A stretch of DNA of 41,418 nucleotides from assembly GCF_018614055.1 (NCBI RefSeq), contig NZ_JAGGPB010000053.1, forward strand, positions 1 to 41,418, in the 5' to 3' direction. This document shows positions 21,143 through 30,484 of this stretch, one piece after another (position 1 is the first letter of the stretch; every line of letters begins with the position of its first letter). Source of the DNA: Streptomyces sp. ISL-98. GTDB taxonomy: Bacteria > Actinomycetota > Actinomycetes > Streptomycetales > Streptomycetaceae. The notes beneath the pieces were generated by a model. The model searched no databases. It worked only from the letters and a program-made list of their open reading frames with translations, and was not told where the DNA came from. The position numbers were made by a program, and so were the translations under genes.

Positions 21143-23567
21143 GCCATACCGTCGCCAGCGGCGGCAGCGTCAGCTGCACACTGGCCGGACGCCCGTGCGC
21201 CCCGGTCGACTCGGGCTTGAGCGGCTCCGGGTTGTGTACGTCGCTGCCGCCGTAGCGGGCCGCGTCCGTGTTCAGGATCTCCGTCCAGGCCGGGATGTCG
21301 TCCATGACGCCCAGCCGGTAGTCGTGCCGTACGACCGGCGAGAAGTTGGACACGGCCAGCAGCGGTGAGCCCTGCGCGTCGAAGCGCATGAACGAGAAGA
21401 CGTTGTCCTCGGCGGCGCCGCCGTCCACCCACGCGAAGCCTTCCGGGACGGTGTCCCGCTCCCACAGCGCGGGTGTGGCGGCGTACACCTGGTTCAGGTC
21501 GCGGACCAGGTCGCGCACGCCCCGGTGGTCGCCCGCCGAGTGGTACGTGTCGTCCAGCAGCCACCACTCCGGGCCGTGCGCCTCCGACCACTCGGCGCCC
21601 TGCGCGAACTCCTGGCCCATGAACAGGAGCTGCTTGCCGGGGTGCGCCCACATGAAGCCGAGATACGCGCGGTGGTTGGCACGCCGCTGCCACCAGTCGC
21701 CCGGCATCTTGGACACCAGCGCCTGCTTGCCGTGCACCACCTCGTCGTGCGAGATGGGCAGGACGTAGTTCTCGCTGTACGCGTACACCATCGAGAAGGT
21801 CATCTCGTTGTGGTGGTACTTGCGGTGTACCGGCTCCTTGGAGACGTACACCAGCGAGTCGTGCATCCAGCCCATGTTCCACTTCAGGCCGAAGCCGAGA
21901 CCGCCGTGGTCCGTGGGGCGGGTGACGCCCTCCCAGGCCGTCGACTCCTCGGCGATCGTCACGACTCCCGGGCAGCGGCGGTAGACGGTGGCGTTCATCT
22001 CCTGGAGGAAGCCGACCGCGTCGAAGTTCTCCCGCCCGCCGTACTCGTTCGGGGCCCAGTCGCCGCCCTCGCGCGAGTAGTCCAGGTACAGCATCGAGGC
22101 GACGGCATCCACCCGCAGGCCGTCGATGTGGAACTCCTCGCACCAGTACGTGGCATTGGCGACCAGGAAGTTACGCACCTCCGTGCGGCCGTAATCGAAT
22201 TCGAGCGTGCCCCAGTCGGGGTGCTCGGCACGCCGCGGGTCGGGGTGCTCGTACAGCGGTGTGCCGTCGAAGCGGGCCAGTGCCCAGTCGTCCTTCGGGA
22301 AGTGCGCGGGCACCCAGTCGACGATCACGCCGATGCCGGCCCGGTGCAGCGCGTCGACCAGGTGGCGGAAGTCGTCGGGCGTGCCCAGGCGGGCCGTCGG
22401 GGCGTAGAACCCGGTGATCTGGTAGCCCCACGAGCCGCCGAAGGGGTGCTCGGCGACCGGCATCAGCTCCACGTGCGTGAAGCCGAGGTCGGCGACGTAC
22501 GAGGGCAGCTGCTCGGCCAGCTCACGGTACGTCAGGCCCGGGCGCCACGAGGGGAGGTGGACTTCGTACACCGAGAACGGTGCCTCGTGGACGGGGTGGT
22601 CGGCGCGGTGCGCCATCCACTCCTCGTCGCGCCACACGTGGTGCGAGGCCGTCACGATCGACGCCGTGTCGGGCGGCACCTCGGTGCGGCGGGCCATCGG
22701 GTCGGCGCGCAGGGTGTGGCCGCCGTCCGGCTGGGTGATCTCGAACTTGTACCGCGTGCCTTCGCCGATGCCGGGGACGAACAGCTCCCAGACGCCGGAC
22801 GCGCCCAGGGAGCGCATCGGGAGGCCCGCGCCGTCCCAGTAGTTGAAGTCCCCGGCCAGGCGGACGCCCTGCGCGTTCGGCGCCCATACGGTGAAGCGCG
22901 TGCCGTCGACGCCCTCGTGGGTCATCGGCTCCGCGCCGAGCGCCCGCCACAGCTCCTCATGGCGGCCCTCGCCGATGAGGTAGAGGTCGACCTCGCCGAT
23001 GGCGGGCAGGAAGCGGTACGGGTCACGCATCTCCTGCTCGCTGCCGTCGTACGTGACGCGCAGCGTGTACTCCGGGACGGAGCGCAGCGGCAGTACGCCG
23101 GAGAACAGCCCGTCGCCGTCGTCGTTCAGCTGGAGACGGGTCTCCTTGGCCCTGCCCGTGCCCTCGGTGACCACGGTGACGGCCTGCGCGTACGGGCGCA
23201 GGACGCGGAAGGTTACGCCGTCGGGGCCGGGGTGGGCGCCCAGCACGCTGTGCGGGTCGTGATGAGCCCCGGCCAGCAGGCGGCCGCGCGTCCCGGCGTC
23301 GAGCGGCTCGGCGGTGGATACGCCGGTGCGGCGTCGGGGGGCTGTCGCCTTGGCCGTGGGGCTCTTCGTGGCCTGCGTCGTTTTGGCCGGTTTGGCGGCC
23401 TTGGCAGTCTTGGCCGTCTTGGTGGCGCTCTTGGTGGCGCTCTTGGTGGCCTTCGCGGTCTTGGCGGTGCCGGCGGCTTTGGCGGTCTTCGCGGGCGCGG
23501 GCGGCTGCGGGGCCTGCGCCTCGGTCGGGGCTTCGGAAGACTTGCGGGACGGCGGACGGGGGGTCAC
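21129..23567 (-). CDS. glgB: 1,4-alpha-glucan branching enzyme with Lys/Ala-rich N-terminal extension
   Basis: The 812-residue GH13 enzyme forms alpha-1,6 branches on the glucan made by GlgE. An extension at residues 1-82 precedes two N-terminal beta domains (about 85-180 and the CBM48-like domain near 205-300), the GH13 barrel and a C-terminal beta domain. Catalytic features are GLRVDAVASML (nucleophile Asp near 484), TIAEES (acid/base Glu near 537) and ISHDEVVHGK (His-Asp near 603). The extension contains a run of Lys, Ala and Thr (residues 26-74) like histone H1 tails, which typical branching enzymes lack. GTG 23567 follows AAGGAGG. It is the last gene of a mak-glgB unit. Confidence 0.96.
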   Translation of the reverse strand: MTPRPPSRKSSEAPTEAQAPQPPAPAKTAKAAGTAKTAKATKSATKSATKTAKTAKAAKPAKTTQATKSPTAKATAPRRRTGVSTAEPLDAGTRGRLLAGAHHDPHSVLGAHPGPDGVTFRVLRPYAQAVTVVTEGTGRAKETRLQLNDDGDGLFSGVLPLRSVPEYTLRVTYDGSEQEMRDPYRFLPAIGEVDLYLIGEGRHEELWRALGAEPMTHEGVDGTRFTVWAPNAQGVRLAGDFNYWDGAGLPMRSLGASGVWELFVPGIGEGTRYKFEITQPDGGHTLRADPMARRTEVPPDTASIVTASHHVWRDEEWMAHRADHPVHEAPFSVYEVHLPSWRPGLTYRELAEQLPSYVADLGFTHVELMPVAEHPFGGSWGYQITGFYAPTARLGTPDDFRHLVDALHRAGIGVIVDWVPAHFPKDDWALARFDGTPLYEHPDPRRAEHPDWGTLEFDYGRTEVRNFLVANATYWCEEFHIDGLRVDAVASMLYLDYSREGGDWAPNEYGGRENFDAVGFLQEMNATVYRRCPGVVTIAEESTAWEGVTRPTDHGGLGFGLKWNMGWMHDSLVYVSKEPVHRKYHHNEMTFSMVYAYSENYVLPISHDEVVHGKQALVSKMPGDWWQRRANHRAYLGFMWAHPGKQLLFMGQEFAQGAEWSEAHGPEWWLLDDTYHSAGDHRGVRDLVRDLNQVYAATPALWERDTVPEGFAWVDGGAAEDNVFSFMRFDAQGSPLLAVSNFSPVVRHDYRLGVMDDIPAWTEILNTDAARYGGSDVHNPEPLKPESTGAHGRPASVQLTLPPLATVWLRPA
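23346..23492 (-). repeat. Lys/Ala/Thr repeat segment inside glgB
   Basis: Residues 26-74 of GlgB consist of imperfect KTAK, KSAT and KAAK units encoded by GGC-/AAG-rich short repeats. The charge is strongly positive and no fold is expected. Confidence 0.8.
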
Positions 23568-23699
23568 GGGTGAGGCCTCCTTGGGAGGTTCCGGTCGGGG
23601 GTGCGGTGACTTCGGGCGTGGTGCGGTGGGCGGGGGTGCGGTGGCTCCGGTGTCGGTGCCGCGCCGGGGGGGGAGCGCGTCCCGGTGGGTTGTGGCGGG

Positions 23700-25118
23700 T
23701 CATGTGCTTGCCAGGCGGTGGATTGCTGCCAGGGGGACCGGGAGCCAGTCCGGGCGGTGCCTTGCCTCGTACAGCACCTCGTAGATCGCCTTGTCGGTCT
23801 CGTACGCCCGCAGCAGCTCCGGCTCCTCGCGGGGGTCGGCGCCCGATGCCTTCGCGTAGCCCGTGCAGTAGGCGTCGCGGCAGCGCACGGCCCATGCGGC
23901 GTCCCAGGGGTCGTGGGAGCGGGCCGCGTAGTCGAAGGAGCGCAGCATGCCCGCCACGTCGCGCAGGGGTGGCTGGGGGCGGCGGCGTTCCGTCAGGGGG
24001 CGTGTCGGTTCGCCCTCGAAGTCGATGACCGACCAGTCGCCGGCGGGGGCTCGCAGGGTCTGCCCCAGGTGCAGGTCGCCGTGGATGCGCTGGGCGGCCC
24101 ACGTCCGGCCCTTCCGGCCGAGCGTCGCCACCGCGTCGAACGCGGTGCGCAGTGCGGGGGCGTACGGGAGCAGGGCCGGCACTGCCTGGGCCGCCGCTTC
24201 GAGGCGCTCGGTCATCGCGGCGGCCAGCAGTTGCGTCTGCTGCTTGCGCAGCATGAGGGTCGGCAGTGCCGTGGCGAGTGCGGTGTGGACTTCGGCGGTG
24301 GCGCGGCCCAGGGCCTGCGCCTCGGTGGTGAAGTCGTTGCCCACGGCGAGGGCGCGCAGCGCGCGTTGCCAGCCGTCCTCGGAGCCGTGCAGGAAGGGCT
24401 GGAGTACGCCGAGGGTGTACGTCTCTTCGCGGGAGGCGGGGGTGGCCGCTTCGTACCAGGCGACCGGCGCGGGCACCCGCTCGCAGCCCTTGCGGGCCAG
24501 CGCGAGCGGCAGTTCCAGGTCGGGGTTCGAGCCCGGCGAGACGCGGCGGAAGATCTTCAGGATGTAGGAATTGCCGTAGATCAGGGACGAGTTGGACTGT
24601 TCGGCGTCGAGCGGTCGTGGGGTGAGGGCGGGCGGGATCGTTACGGCACGGTCGCGTTGGAAGTGGAGGGAGCCGTGGACGCCCGGCGTGCGCAGGCGTT
24701 CCAGGAGCAGCCCGGCAAGGCGCGGGTCTTGCAGAGCCTCGTACACGGTGCGGTTGGCGATGGGTCCCTCCTGTACGTGGCCGATCAGGGCCGGGGCCAG
24801 ATGCGGCGGCAGTGAGGCCCGTACGCCGAGGAGCAGTTGGTAGCAGTCGGCCACGGGCGGTGGTGTGGACGGTGCGGATTGATGGACTTGTACGAGCAGA
24901 TGAAGCAGGCCCGGAGCGGACGCCGAACCGACCGGCAGCAGCTCCGTGGCGGAGACCAGCGAGAAGCCGGTGATCGAGCGCCCCTTCCCCGCGAACCACC
25001 GTTGCCTGGGCAGCCATTCGTGGAGCAGGTGTGTGAGAGAGGGGAGCAGCGTGGGGGGAGCGGCTGGAGGGGTGGCGCGGTGGGCGGCCGAACTCCGGGT
25101 GGATGCAGCCTCCGACAT
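23700..25118 (-). CDS. mak: Maltokinase (GlgE pathway)
   Basis: The 472-residue kinase phosphorylates maltose at C1 with ATP, giving maltose 1-phosphate for GlgE. The N-terminal cap shows LLHEWLPRQRWFAGKG, characteristic of maltokinases, including those fused to TreS elsewhere. The catalytic part has the aminoglycoside-kinase-like Brenner motif HGDLHLGQ (about 346) and the metal-binding IDFEGEP (about 364). ATG 25118 has AGGA about nine bases upstream; sequence before it is the promoter region. It lies 132 bp upstream of glgB on the same strand and 200 bp downstream of treS, with a terminator between treS and mak, so mak-glgB probably has its own promoter. I recall the S. coelicolor gene as pep2. 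Confidence 0.95.
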   Translation of the reverse strand: MSEAASTRSSAAHRATPPAAPPTLLPSLTHLLHEWLPRQRWFAGKGRSITGFSLVSATELLPVGSASAPGLLHLLVQVHQSAPSTPPPVADCYQLLLGVRASLPPHLAPALIGHVQEGPIANRTVYEALQDPRLAGLLLERLRTPGVHGSLHFQRDRAVTIPPALTPRPLDAEQSNSSLIYGNSYILKIFRRVSPGSNPDLELPLALARKGCERVPAPVAWYEAATPASREETYTLGVLQPFLHGSEDGWQRALRALAVGNDFTTEAQALGRATAEVHTALATALPTLMLRKQQTQLLAAAMTERLEAAAQAVPALLPYAPALRTAFDAVATLGRKGRTWAAQRIHGDLHLGQTLRAPAGDWSVIDFEGEPTRPLTERRRPQPPLRDVAGMLRSFDYAARSHDPWDAAWAVRCRDAYCTGYAKASGADPREEPELLRAYETDKAIYEVLYEARHRPDWLPVPLAAIHRLAST

Positions 25119-25242
25119 GGCATCGCGTCCTTTCCCCGGGCACACCACAGTTTGCGCAGAGTGTCCCGGATTGCGACCGTAGCTGTCCGGGCGGTGCGTG
25201 GGGTTCTCTCCGCTGCAGACGCGGGGAGTGTCGGGTCGGGAT

Positions 25243-25256
25243 GGTCCGTACGGACC
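25243..25256. promoter_or_regulatory. Palindrome GGTCCGTACGGACC upstream of mak
   Basis: This perfect 14-bp palindrome lies in the 200-bp gap between treS and mak, about 125 bp upstream of the mak start and beyond the treS terminator. It is a candidate operator for mak-glgB expression. Confidence 0.4.
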
Positions 25257-25279
25257 CGATATGAGGGGGAGAGTGCCCA

Positions 25280-25306
25280 GGGCGGGGCAGTGGAAACGCC
25301 CCGCCC
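25280..25306 (-). terminator. Terminator downstream of treS
   Basis: The 9-bp stem GGGCGGGGC / GCCCCGCCC with a 9-base loop lies 12 bp beyond the treS stop on the minus strand. It separates glgE-treS from mak-glgB. Confidence 0.75.
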
Positions 25307-25318
25307 CGGACGGGAGCG

Positions 25319-27040
25319 TCAAACGCGCTTGGCGGGCAACGGTGCTGCGTCCTTGCGGAGCCGGAACCAGTAGAAGCCGTGCCCCGCGAGAGTGAGCAGG
25401 TAGGGCCACTCACCGATGGCGGGGAAGCGCACCCCGCCGATCAGTTCCACCGGATGCCGCCCGTTGAAGGACTGCAGATCGAGTTCGGTCGGTTGAGGGA
25501 ACCGCGAGAAGTTGTGCACGCACAGGACCAGGTCGTCCTTGTACTCGCGGAGGAAGGCGATCACCGCCGGATTGGTGGACGGCAGTTCGGTGTACGAGCC
25601 GAGCCCGAAGGCCGGGTTCTGCTTGCGGATCTCGATCATCCGCCGCGTCCAGTGCAGGAGGGAGGACGGCGAGGTCATCGCGGCCTCCACATTGGTCACC
25701 TGGTAGCCGTAGACCGGGTCCATGATCGTGGGGAGGAAGAGCCGCCCCGGGTCGCAGGACGAGAAGCCCGCGTTGCGGTCGGGTGTCCACTGCATGGGCG
25801 TCCGTACGGCGTCCCGGTCGCCCAGCCAGATGTTGTCGCCCATCCCGATTTCGTCGCCGTAGTACAGGATCGGCGAGCCCGGGAGGGACAGGAGGAGGGC
25901 CGTGAACAGCTCGATCTGGTTGCGGTCGTTGTCGAGGAGCGGAGCCAGACGCCGGCGGATGCCGATGTTGGCGCGCATGCGCGGATCCTTGGCGTACTCC
26001 GCGTACATGTAGTCGCGCTCTTCGTCCGTGACCATTTCGAGCGTCAGTTCGTCGTGGTTGCGCAGGAAGATGCCCCACTGACAGTTGGACGGGATCGCCG
26101 GGGTCTTGGCCAGGACTTCCGAGACCGGGTAGCGCGATTCGCGGCGTACGGCCATGAAGATGCGCGGCATCACGGGGAAGTGGAACGCCATGTGGCACTC
26201 GTCGCCCCCCGCCTCGAACTCGCCGAAGTAGTCGACGACGTCCTCCGGCCACTGGTTGGCCTCGGCGAGGATCACCGTGTCGGGGTACGACGCGTCGATC
26301 TCGGTGCGCACCCGCTTGAGGAACTCGTGGGTGCGCGGCAGGTTCTCGCAGTTCGTGCCCTCCTCCTGGTAGAGGTAGGGAACGGCGTCGAGGCGGAAGC
26401 CGTCGATGCCGAGGTCGAGCCAGAAGCGCAGTGCCGAGATCATCTCCTCCTGGACGGCCGGGTTCTCGTAATTGAGATCCGGCTGGTGGGAGAAGAAGCG
26501 GTGCCAGAAGTACTGCTTGCGGACCGGGTCGAAGGTCCAGTTGGACGTCTCGGTGTCGACGAAGATGATCCGGGCGTCCTGGAACTGCTTGTCGTCGTCC
26601 GCCCAGACGTAGTAGTCGCCGTAGGGCCCGGTGGGGTCTGCCCGGGACTCCTGGAACCACGGATGCTGGTCGCTGGTGTGGTTCATGACGAAGTCGATGA
26701 TGACGCGCATGCCGCGGTGGTGGGCGGCGTCGACGAACTCGACGAAGTCGGCCAGATCGCCGAACTCGGGAAGGACCGACGTGTAGTCCGACACGTCGTA
26801 ACCGCCGTCGCGCAGCGGGGACTTGAAGAACGGCGGCAGCCAGAGACAGTCGACGCCGAGCCACTGGAGATAGTCCAGCTTGGCGGTGATGCCCTTGAGG
26901 TCGCCTACGCCGTCTCCGTTGCTGTCCTGGAAGGAGCGTACGAGCACCTCGTAGAAGACGGCGCGCTTGAACCACTCGGGATCGCGGTCCTTGGCGGGCG
27001 TGTCTGCGAAGGTGTCATGGACGGGCTCATTGACGATCAT
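25319..27040 (-). CDS. treS: Trehalose synthase (maltose alpha-D-glucosyltransferase)
   Basis: The 573-residue GH13 enzyme reversibly isomerises trehalose and maltose, feeding maltose into the GlgE pathway. Motifs are WFKRAVFYEVLVRSFQDSN at the N-terminus, GFRLDAVPYLY with the nucleophile (about 214), ILAEANQWPEDV with the acid/base Glu (about 257) and FLRNHDELTLEM (about 327). There is no fused maltokinase domain; maltokinase is encoded by the next gene. The ATG at 27040 overlaps the glgE stop as ATGA, so the two are translationally coupled. GGAGGG lies about 11 bases upstream, within glgE. Confidence 0.97.
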   Translation of the reverse strand: MIVNEPVHDTFADTPAKDRDPEWFKRAVFYEVLVRSFQDSNGDGVGDLKGITAKLDYLQWLGVDCLWLPPFFKSPLRDGGYDVSDYTSVLPEFGDLADFVEFVDAAHHRGMRVIIDFVMNHTSDQHPWFQESRADPTGPYGDYYVWADDDKQFQDARIIFVDTETSNWTFDPVRKQYFWHRFFSHQPDLNYENPAVQEEMISALRFWLDLGIDGFRLDAVPYLYQEEGTNCENLPRTHEFLKRVRTEIDASYPDTVILAEANQWPEDVVDYFGEFEAGGDECHMAFHFPVMPRIFMAVRRESRYPVSEVLAKTPAIPSNCQWGIFLRNHDELTLEMVTDEERDYMYAEYAKDPRMRANIGIRRRLAPLLDNDRNQIELFTALLLSLPGSPILYYGDEIGMGDNIWLGDRDAVRTPMQWTPDRNAGFSSCDPGRLFLPTIMDPVYGYQVTNVEAAMTSPSSLLHWTRRMIEIRKQNPAFGLGSYTELPSTNPAVIAFLREYKDDLVLCVHNFSRFPQPTELDLQSFNGRHPVELIGGVRFPAIGEWPYLLTLAGHGFYWFRLRKDAAPLPAKRV

Positions 27041-29136
27041 GATGTGGGTGACCCTCCGATCGGCGGGGACGGTCGCAGGACGACGATGTGCGCGGGCGTA
27101 CGGCCCGGCTCGAGGCGCACATAGTTGGCCCTGCCCCAGTGGTAGGTCTCGCCGGTGAGCTCGTCGCGCACCGGGAAGGAATCGCGCCAGTCGAGGCCGA
27201 GTTCCGGCATGTCCAACGAGACCGTGGCCTCCTGGGTGTGGTGAGGGTCGAGGTTGGCGACCACCACAACGATGTTCGATCCCGAGCGCTTCGAGTACAC
27301 GATGACGGCGTCGTTGTCGGCGTGATGGAAATGCAGATCGCGCAGCTGCTGGAGGGCGGGATTGCGGCGGCGTACACGGTTGAGTGTGGTGATCAGCGGG
27401 GCGATGGTGCGGCCCTCGCGCTCCGCCGACTCCCAGTCGCGGGGCCTCAGTTGGTACTTCTCCGAGTCGGCGTACTCCTCGCTGCCCGGCCGGACCGGCG
27501 TGTTCTCGCAGAGCTCGTAACCCGCGTACACGCCCCACGAGGGCGCGAGCGTGGCGGCGAGCGCCGCCCGTACCTCGAAGGCGGGGCGGCCGCCGTGCTG
27601 GAGGTAGGCGTGCAGGATGTCCGGGGTATTCACGAAGAAATTGGGACGCATGTACGAAGCCGCGTCGCCGGAGAGCTCCGTGAGGTACTCCGTGATTTCC
27701 TCCTTGGTATTACGCCAGGTGAAGTACGTGTACGACTGCTGGAAGCCGATCGCGCCGAGGGTGTGCATCATCGCCGGGCGGGTGAAAGCCTCGGCCAGGA
27801 AGATCACGTCGGGGTCGGTGCGGTTGATGTCCGCGATGACCTTCTCCCAGAAGACCACCGGCTTGGTGTGCGGATTGTCGACCCTGAAGATCCGTACGCC
27901 GTGGCTCATCCACAGCCGCAGTACGCGGAGCGTCTCGCGGACCAGTCCCGGCATGTCGGCGTCGAACGCGACAGGGTAGATGTCCTGGTACTTCTTCGGC
28001 GGGTTCTCGGCGTACGCGATGGTGCCGTCCGCGCGGTGGTGGAACCACTCGGGGTGCTCGGAGACCCACGGGTGGTCGGGCGAGCACTGCAGCGCGAAGT
28101 CCAGGGCGACCTCCATGCGCAGGTCACGGGCGCGTCCGACGAAGTCGTCGAAGTCGTCGAACGTGCCGAGGTCCGGGTGGATCGCGTCGTGGCCGCCGGC
28201 CGGGGAGCCGATCGCCCAGGGGACGCCCACGTCCGAAGCGCTCGCCGAGAGGGAGTTGTTGGCGCCCTTGCGGTGCGTGGTGCCGATGGGGTGTACGGGG
28301 GGCAGGTAGACGACGTCGAAGCCCATCGCGGCGACGGCGGGCAGTCGCTCGGCCGCCGTGCGGAACGTGCCACTGACGTGCGTTCCGTCCTTCTTCGTGC
28401 GAGCGCCCTCGGAGCGGGGGAAGAACTCGTACCAGGACCCGTAGAGCGCGCGCTCGCGTTCGACGAGCAGGGGCAAGGGAGCGGACGACGTGACCAGTTC
28501 GCGCAAGGGGTGGCGGGCCAGGGCGGCATCGGCCTCGGCGGACAGTGCCGCGGCGAGGCGGGCGGCGGGGGGCTTCTTGGTGTTGCGCAGTGCGTCGACG
28601 GCGGCCAGGACGGCCTCGCGTCCGTCGCGCTTCGGAACTCCGGACGCGGCGCGCTCGTACAGCTCGGCGCCCTCCGCCAGCACGAGCTCGGTGTCCTGGC
28701 CCGCCGGGATCTTGATCCGGGCGGTGTGCCGCCAGGTCGAGACCGGGTCGCTCCAGGCCTCCACGGCGTACGTCCACCGCCCCTCGGCGACCGGGGTCAC
28801 ACTGGCGCCCCACCGGTCGGTGCCCGGGGCGAGTTCACGCATCGGGGTCCAGGGGCCCTCGCGGCCCGCGGGGTCCCGCAGGACGACATTGGCGGCTACA
28901 GCGTCGTGGCCTTCGCGGAAGACGGTGGCGGTGACTTCGAAGGTTTCACCGGCCACCGCCTTGGCGGGCCTTCTGCCGCAGTCGACGGCGGGGCGTACGT
29001 CCAGGACGGGGATGCGACCGATCATTGGCTCACCTGGGGGCTGTGCGACCGCGGGCGACCGCGGTTCGCGTTTGAGGGCTTTCTTAGGGTCTGTCCTTTT
29101 TAGCTGCTCCGTTGGAGAATGGCGGGCTGCGGGCAT
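27037..29136 (-). CDS. glgE: Alpha-1,4-glucan:maltose-1-phosphate maltosyltransferase
   Basis: The 699-residue GH13_3 enzyme transfers maltosyl units from maltose 1-phosphate to the non-reducing end of alpha-1,4-glucan. It closely resembles the S. coelicolor GlgE that I recall: GRIPVLDVRPAV at the domain start, FRVDNPHTKP with the nucleophile Asp (about 418), FLAEAFTRPAMM with the acid/base Glu (about 445), and NFFVNTPDIL with the third acid. The ATG at 29136 has AGGAG six bases upstream, but residues 12-37 (LKRTDPKKALKREPRS...) have A/T-rich third positions and no counterpart in the homologue. ATG 29025 (Met-Ile-Gly-Arg-Ile) is therefore a real alternative. The stop overlaps treS by 4 bp. 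Confidence 0.96.
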   Translation of the reverse strand: MPAARHSPTEQLKRTDPKKALKREPRSPAVAQPPGEPMIGRIPVLDVRPAVDCGRRPAKAVAGETFEVTATVFREGHDAVAANVVLRDPAGREGPWTPMRELAPGTDRWGASVTPVAEGRWTYAVEAWSDPVSTWRHTARIKIPAGQDTELVLAEGAELYERAASGVPKRDGREAVLAAVDALRNTKKPPAARLAAALSAEADAALARHPLRELVTSSAPLPLLVERERALYGSWYEFFPRSEGARTKKDGTHVSGTFRTAAERLPAVAAMGFDVVYLPPVHPIGTTHRKGANNSLSASASDVGVPWAIGSPAGGHDAIHPDLGTFDDFDDFVGRARDLRMEVALDFALQCSPDHPWVSEHPEWFHHRADGTIAYAENPPKKYQDIYPVAFDADMPGLVRETLRVLRLWMSHGVRIFRVDNPHTKPVVFWEKVIADINRTDPDVIFLAEAFTRPAMMHTLGAIGFQQSYTYFTWRNTKEEITEYLTELSGDAASYMRPNFFVNTPDILHAYLQHGGRPAFEVRAALAATLAPSWGVYAGYELCENTPVRPGSEEYADSEKYQLRPRDWESAEREGRTIAPLITTLNRVRRRNPALQQLRDLHFHHADNDAVIVYSKRSGSNIVVVVANLDPHHTQEATVSLDMPELGLDWRDSFPVRDELTGETYHWGRANYVRLEPGRTPAHIVVLRPSPPIGGSPTS

Positions 29137-29271
29137 GACCGCTCCTGTCCACGTTCACTCGGGTGGACCGACTTTTGGGGCGCGCGGGCGTGCGTACCGG
29201 GGGAGCCTTCCCTTGGTGTACGGGTGGGCAATCCGGTGCTTTGTTAACTACTTGCGCGTAATGGTTATGGC

Positions 29272-29310
29272 AAGAAACCGGCCCCGCCTTTTTGGCGGGG
29301 CCGGTTTCTT
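29272..29310. terminator. Strong bidirectional terminator upstream of glgE
   Basis: A perfect 17-bp inverted repeat (29272-29288 and 29294-29310) has a TTTTT loop and is followed on the plus strand by more T residues. It lies 100 bp beyond the NmrA-like gene stop on the minus strand, so it should stop that transcript before it enters glgE. Confidence 0.9.
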
Positions 29311-29409
29311 TTTTGCCTGGCGGCGGACGCGGTCGTTACACAACTGCGCGGGCGGGCAGTGGAGTTGGGAGATTCTCAGGGCGTCCGGGGGGAAAGCGCC
29401 GCGGGCGGC

Positions 29410-30366
29410 CTACGACGCGTCGGTCGCTGCGCCCTCCGCGTCCGCGTCGTCCGTCCAGATCTGCCACGGCTGCCGTGCCACCCACTCGTCCACCGGTGCC
29501 GGCTTCACCGCGAGCGCCTCGGCGGACGTGCCTCCGTCGCCCGCCATCAGGTCGGGGCCCGCGCCGCTCGCCATGTAGTGGTAGATCCCCGCCACACCGG
29601 CCGCCGCCTCCGCGCCGATCGCCCGGGCCAGGCCCTCCTCGAACACGTGCGGCGGCAGTGCCAGGTAGCGGACCTCCCGGCCGAGGCCCTCGGCGAACGC
29701 GTCCGCGAGCTCGTCGCCGGTCAGGCTCTGCGAGCCGCCGATGTCGAGCGTGCGGCCCGCGACGCCGTCCGCGGTGAGCGCCGCGTACACCGCCTCGGCG
29801 AGATCGCGGTGGGAGAGCCACGCGGTCCGGGTGTCGGCGGGCAGCGGGTAGGCGAGTACGCCCTCCTTCGTGAGCGCCGGGCCGTTCCACGGGCTGAACA
29901 GGTTGTCCAGATAGACCGGCGGCCGCAGGACCACCAGCTCCACGCCGCTCTCGCGCAGCCCCTCCCGCAGCACCGTCTCGGCCAGCCGGCGGGTCTCGAA
30001 GGCCGCCACATTGGTGGAGGCCTCGGGGATGCGCGTGTTGGCGTTGTAGACGAGCCGCTTCAGCCCGGCCTCGCGCGCCGCGTCCGTGATGTGCTGCGCG
30101 TACGTCCTGACCGTCCCGGCGTCGTACACCAGCGGCATCACCACCGAGGCATGGGTGGCGCCCTCGAAGAGCTGTCGTACGTCGGCCGCCTTCGCGAGGT
30201 CGCCGGAGGCGAAGGAGACGCCCGGCATGTCGGGGCGCTCCGTCTCGTGCTTACGGGTCAAAGTGCGGACGCGGTGGTTCCGCTCGGCCAGCAGCCGGGC
30301 TACCGCGCCGCCCTGGAAGCCGGTCGCCCCCACGACCGCGACGCGCATCGGCATGTGATCGGACAT
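29410..30366 (-). CDS. NmrA-like / atypical SDR NAD(P)-binding protein
   Basis: The 318-residue protein has an N-terminal Rossmann fold with VAVVGATGFQGGAVARLL (GxxGxxG type), an Arg-containing second strand (TLTRK) suggesting NADP preference, and a C-terminal part of the NmrA/atypical SDR type. The canonical YxxxK pair is not evident; an NANT... segment lies in that area. NmrA-like members include NADP-sensing regulators, isoflavone-reductase-like enzymes and quinone reductases. ATG 30366 (Met-Ser-Asp-His) is taken as start; ATG 30354 is possible, and neither has a good ribosome binding site. It is divergent from the AraC gene across 118 bp and may be one of its targets. Its role in the neighbouring oxidative cluster is unknown. 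Confidence 0.85.
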   Translation of the reverse strand: MSDHMPMRVAVVGATGFQGGAVARLLAERNHRVRTLTRKHETERPDMPGVSFASGDLAKAADVRQLFEGATHASVVMPLVYDAGTVRTYAQHITDAAREAGLKRLVYNANTRIPEASTNVAAFETRRLAETVLREGLRESGVELVVLRPPVYLDNLFSPWNGPALTKEGVLAYPLPADTRTAWLSHRDLAEAVYAALTADGVAGRTLDIGGSQSLTGDELADAFAEGLGREVRYLALPPHVFEEGLARAIGAEAAAGVAGIYHYMASGAGPDLMAGDGGTSAEALAVKPAPVDEWVARQPWQIWTDDADAEGAATDAS

Positions 30367-30484
30367 GTGTCTGTAGAGCCCTTCGATAGGGTGTGGCTGT
30401 TGCCGTGACAGGCCCTTCAAGGCTGGCGGCGGGGGCTTCGGCCGATCAATTAACAAACCGGGGCGGGGGTTGAGGGATCGTCCA

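Noticed and set aside
29080..29100. AGGGTCTGTCC stretch near the glgE start as a possible insertion sequence end
   Set aside because: There is no matching inverted end, target duplication or transposase fragment nearby.
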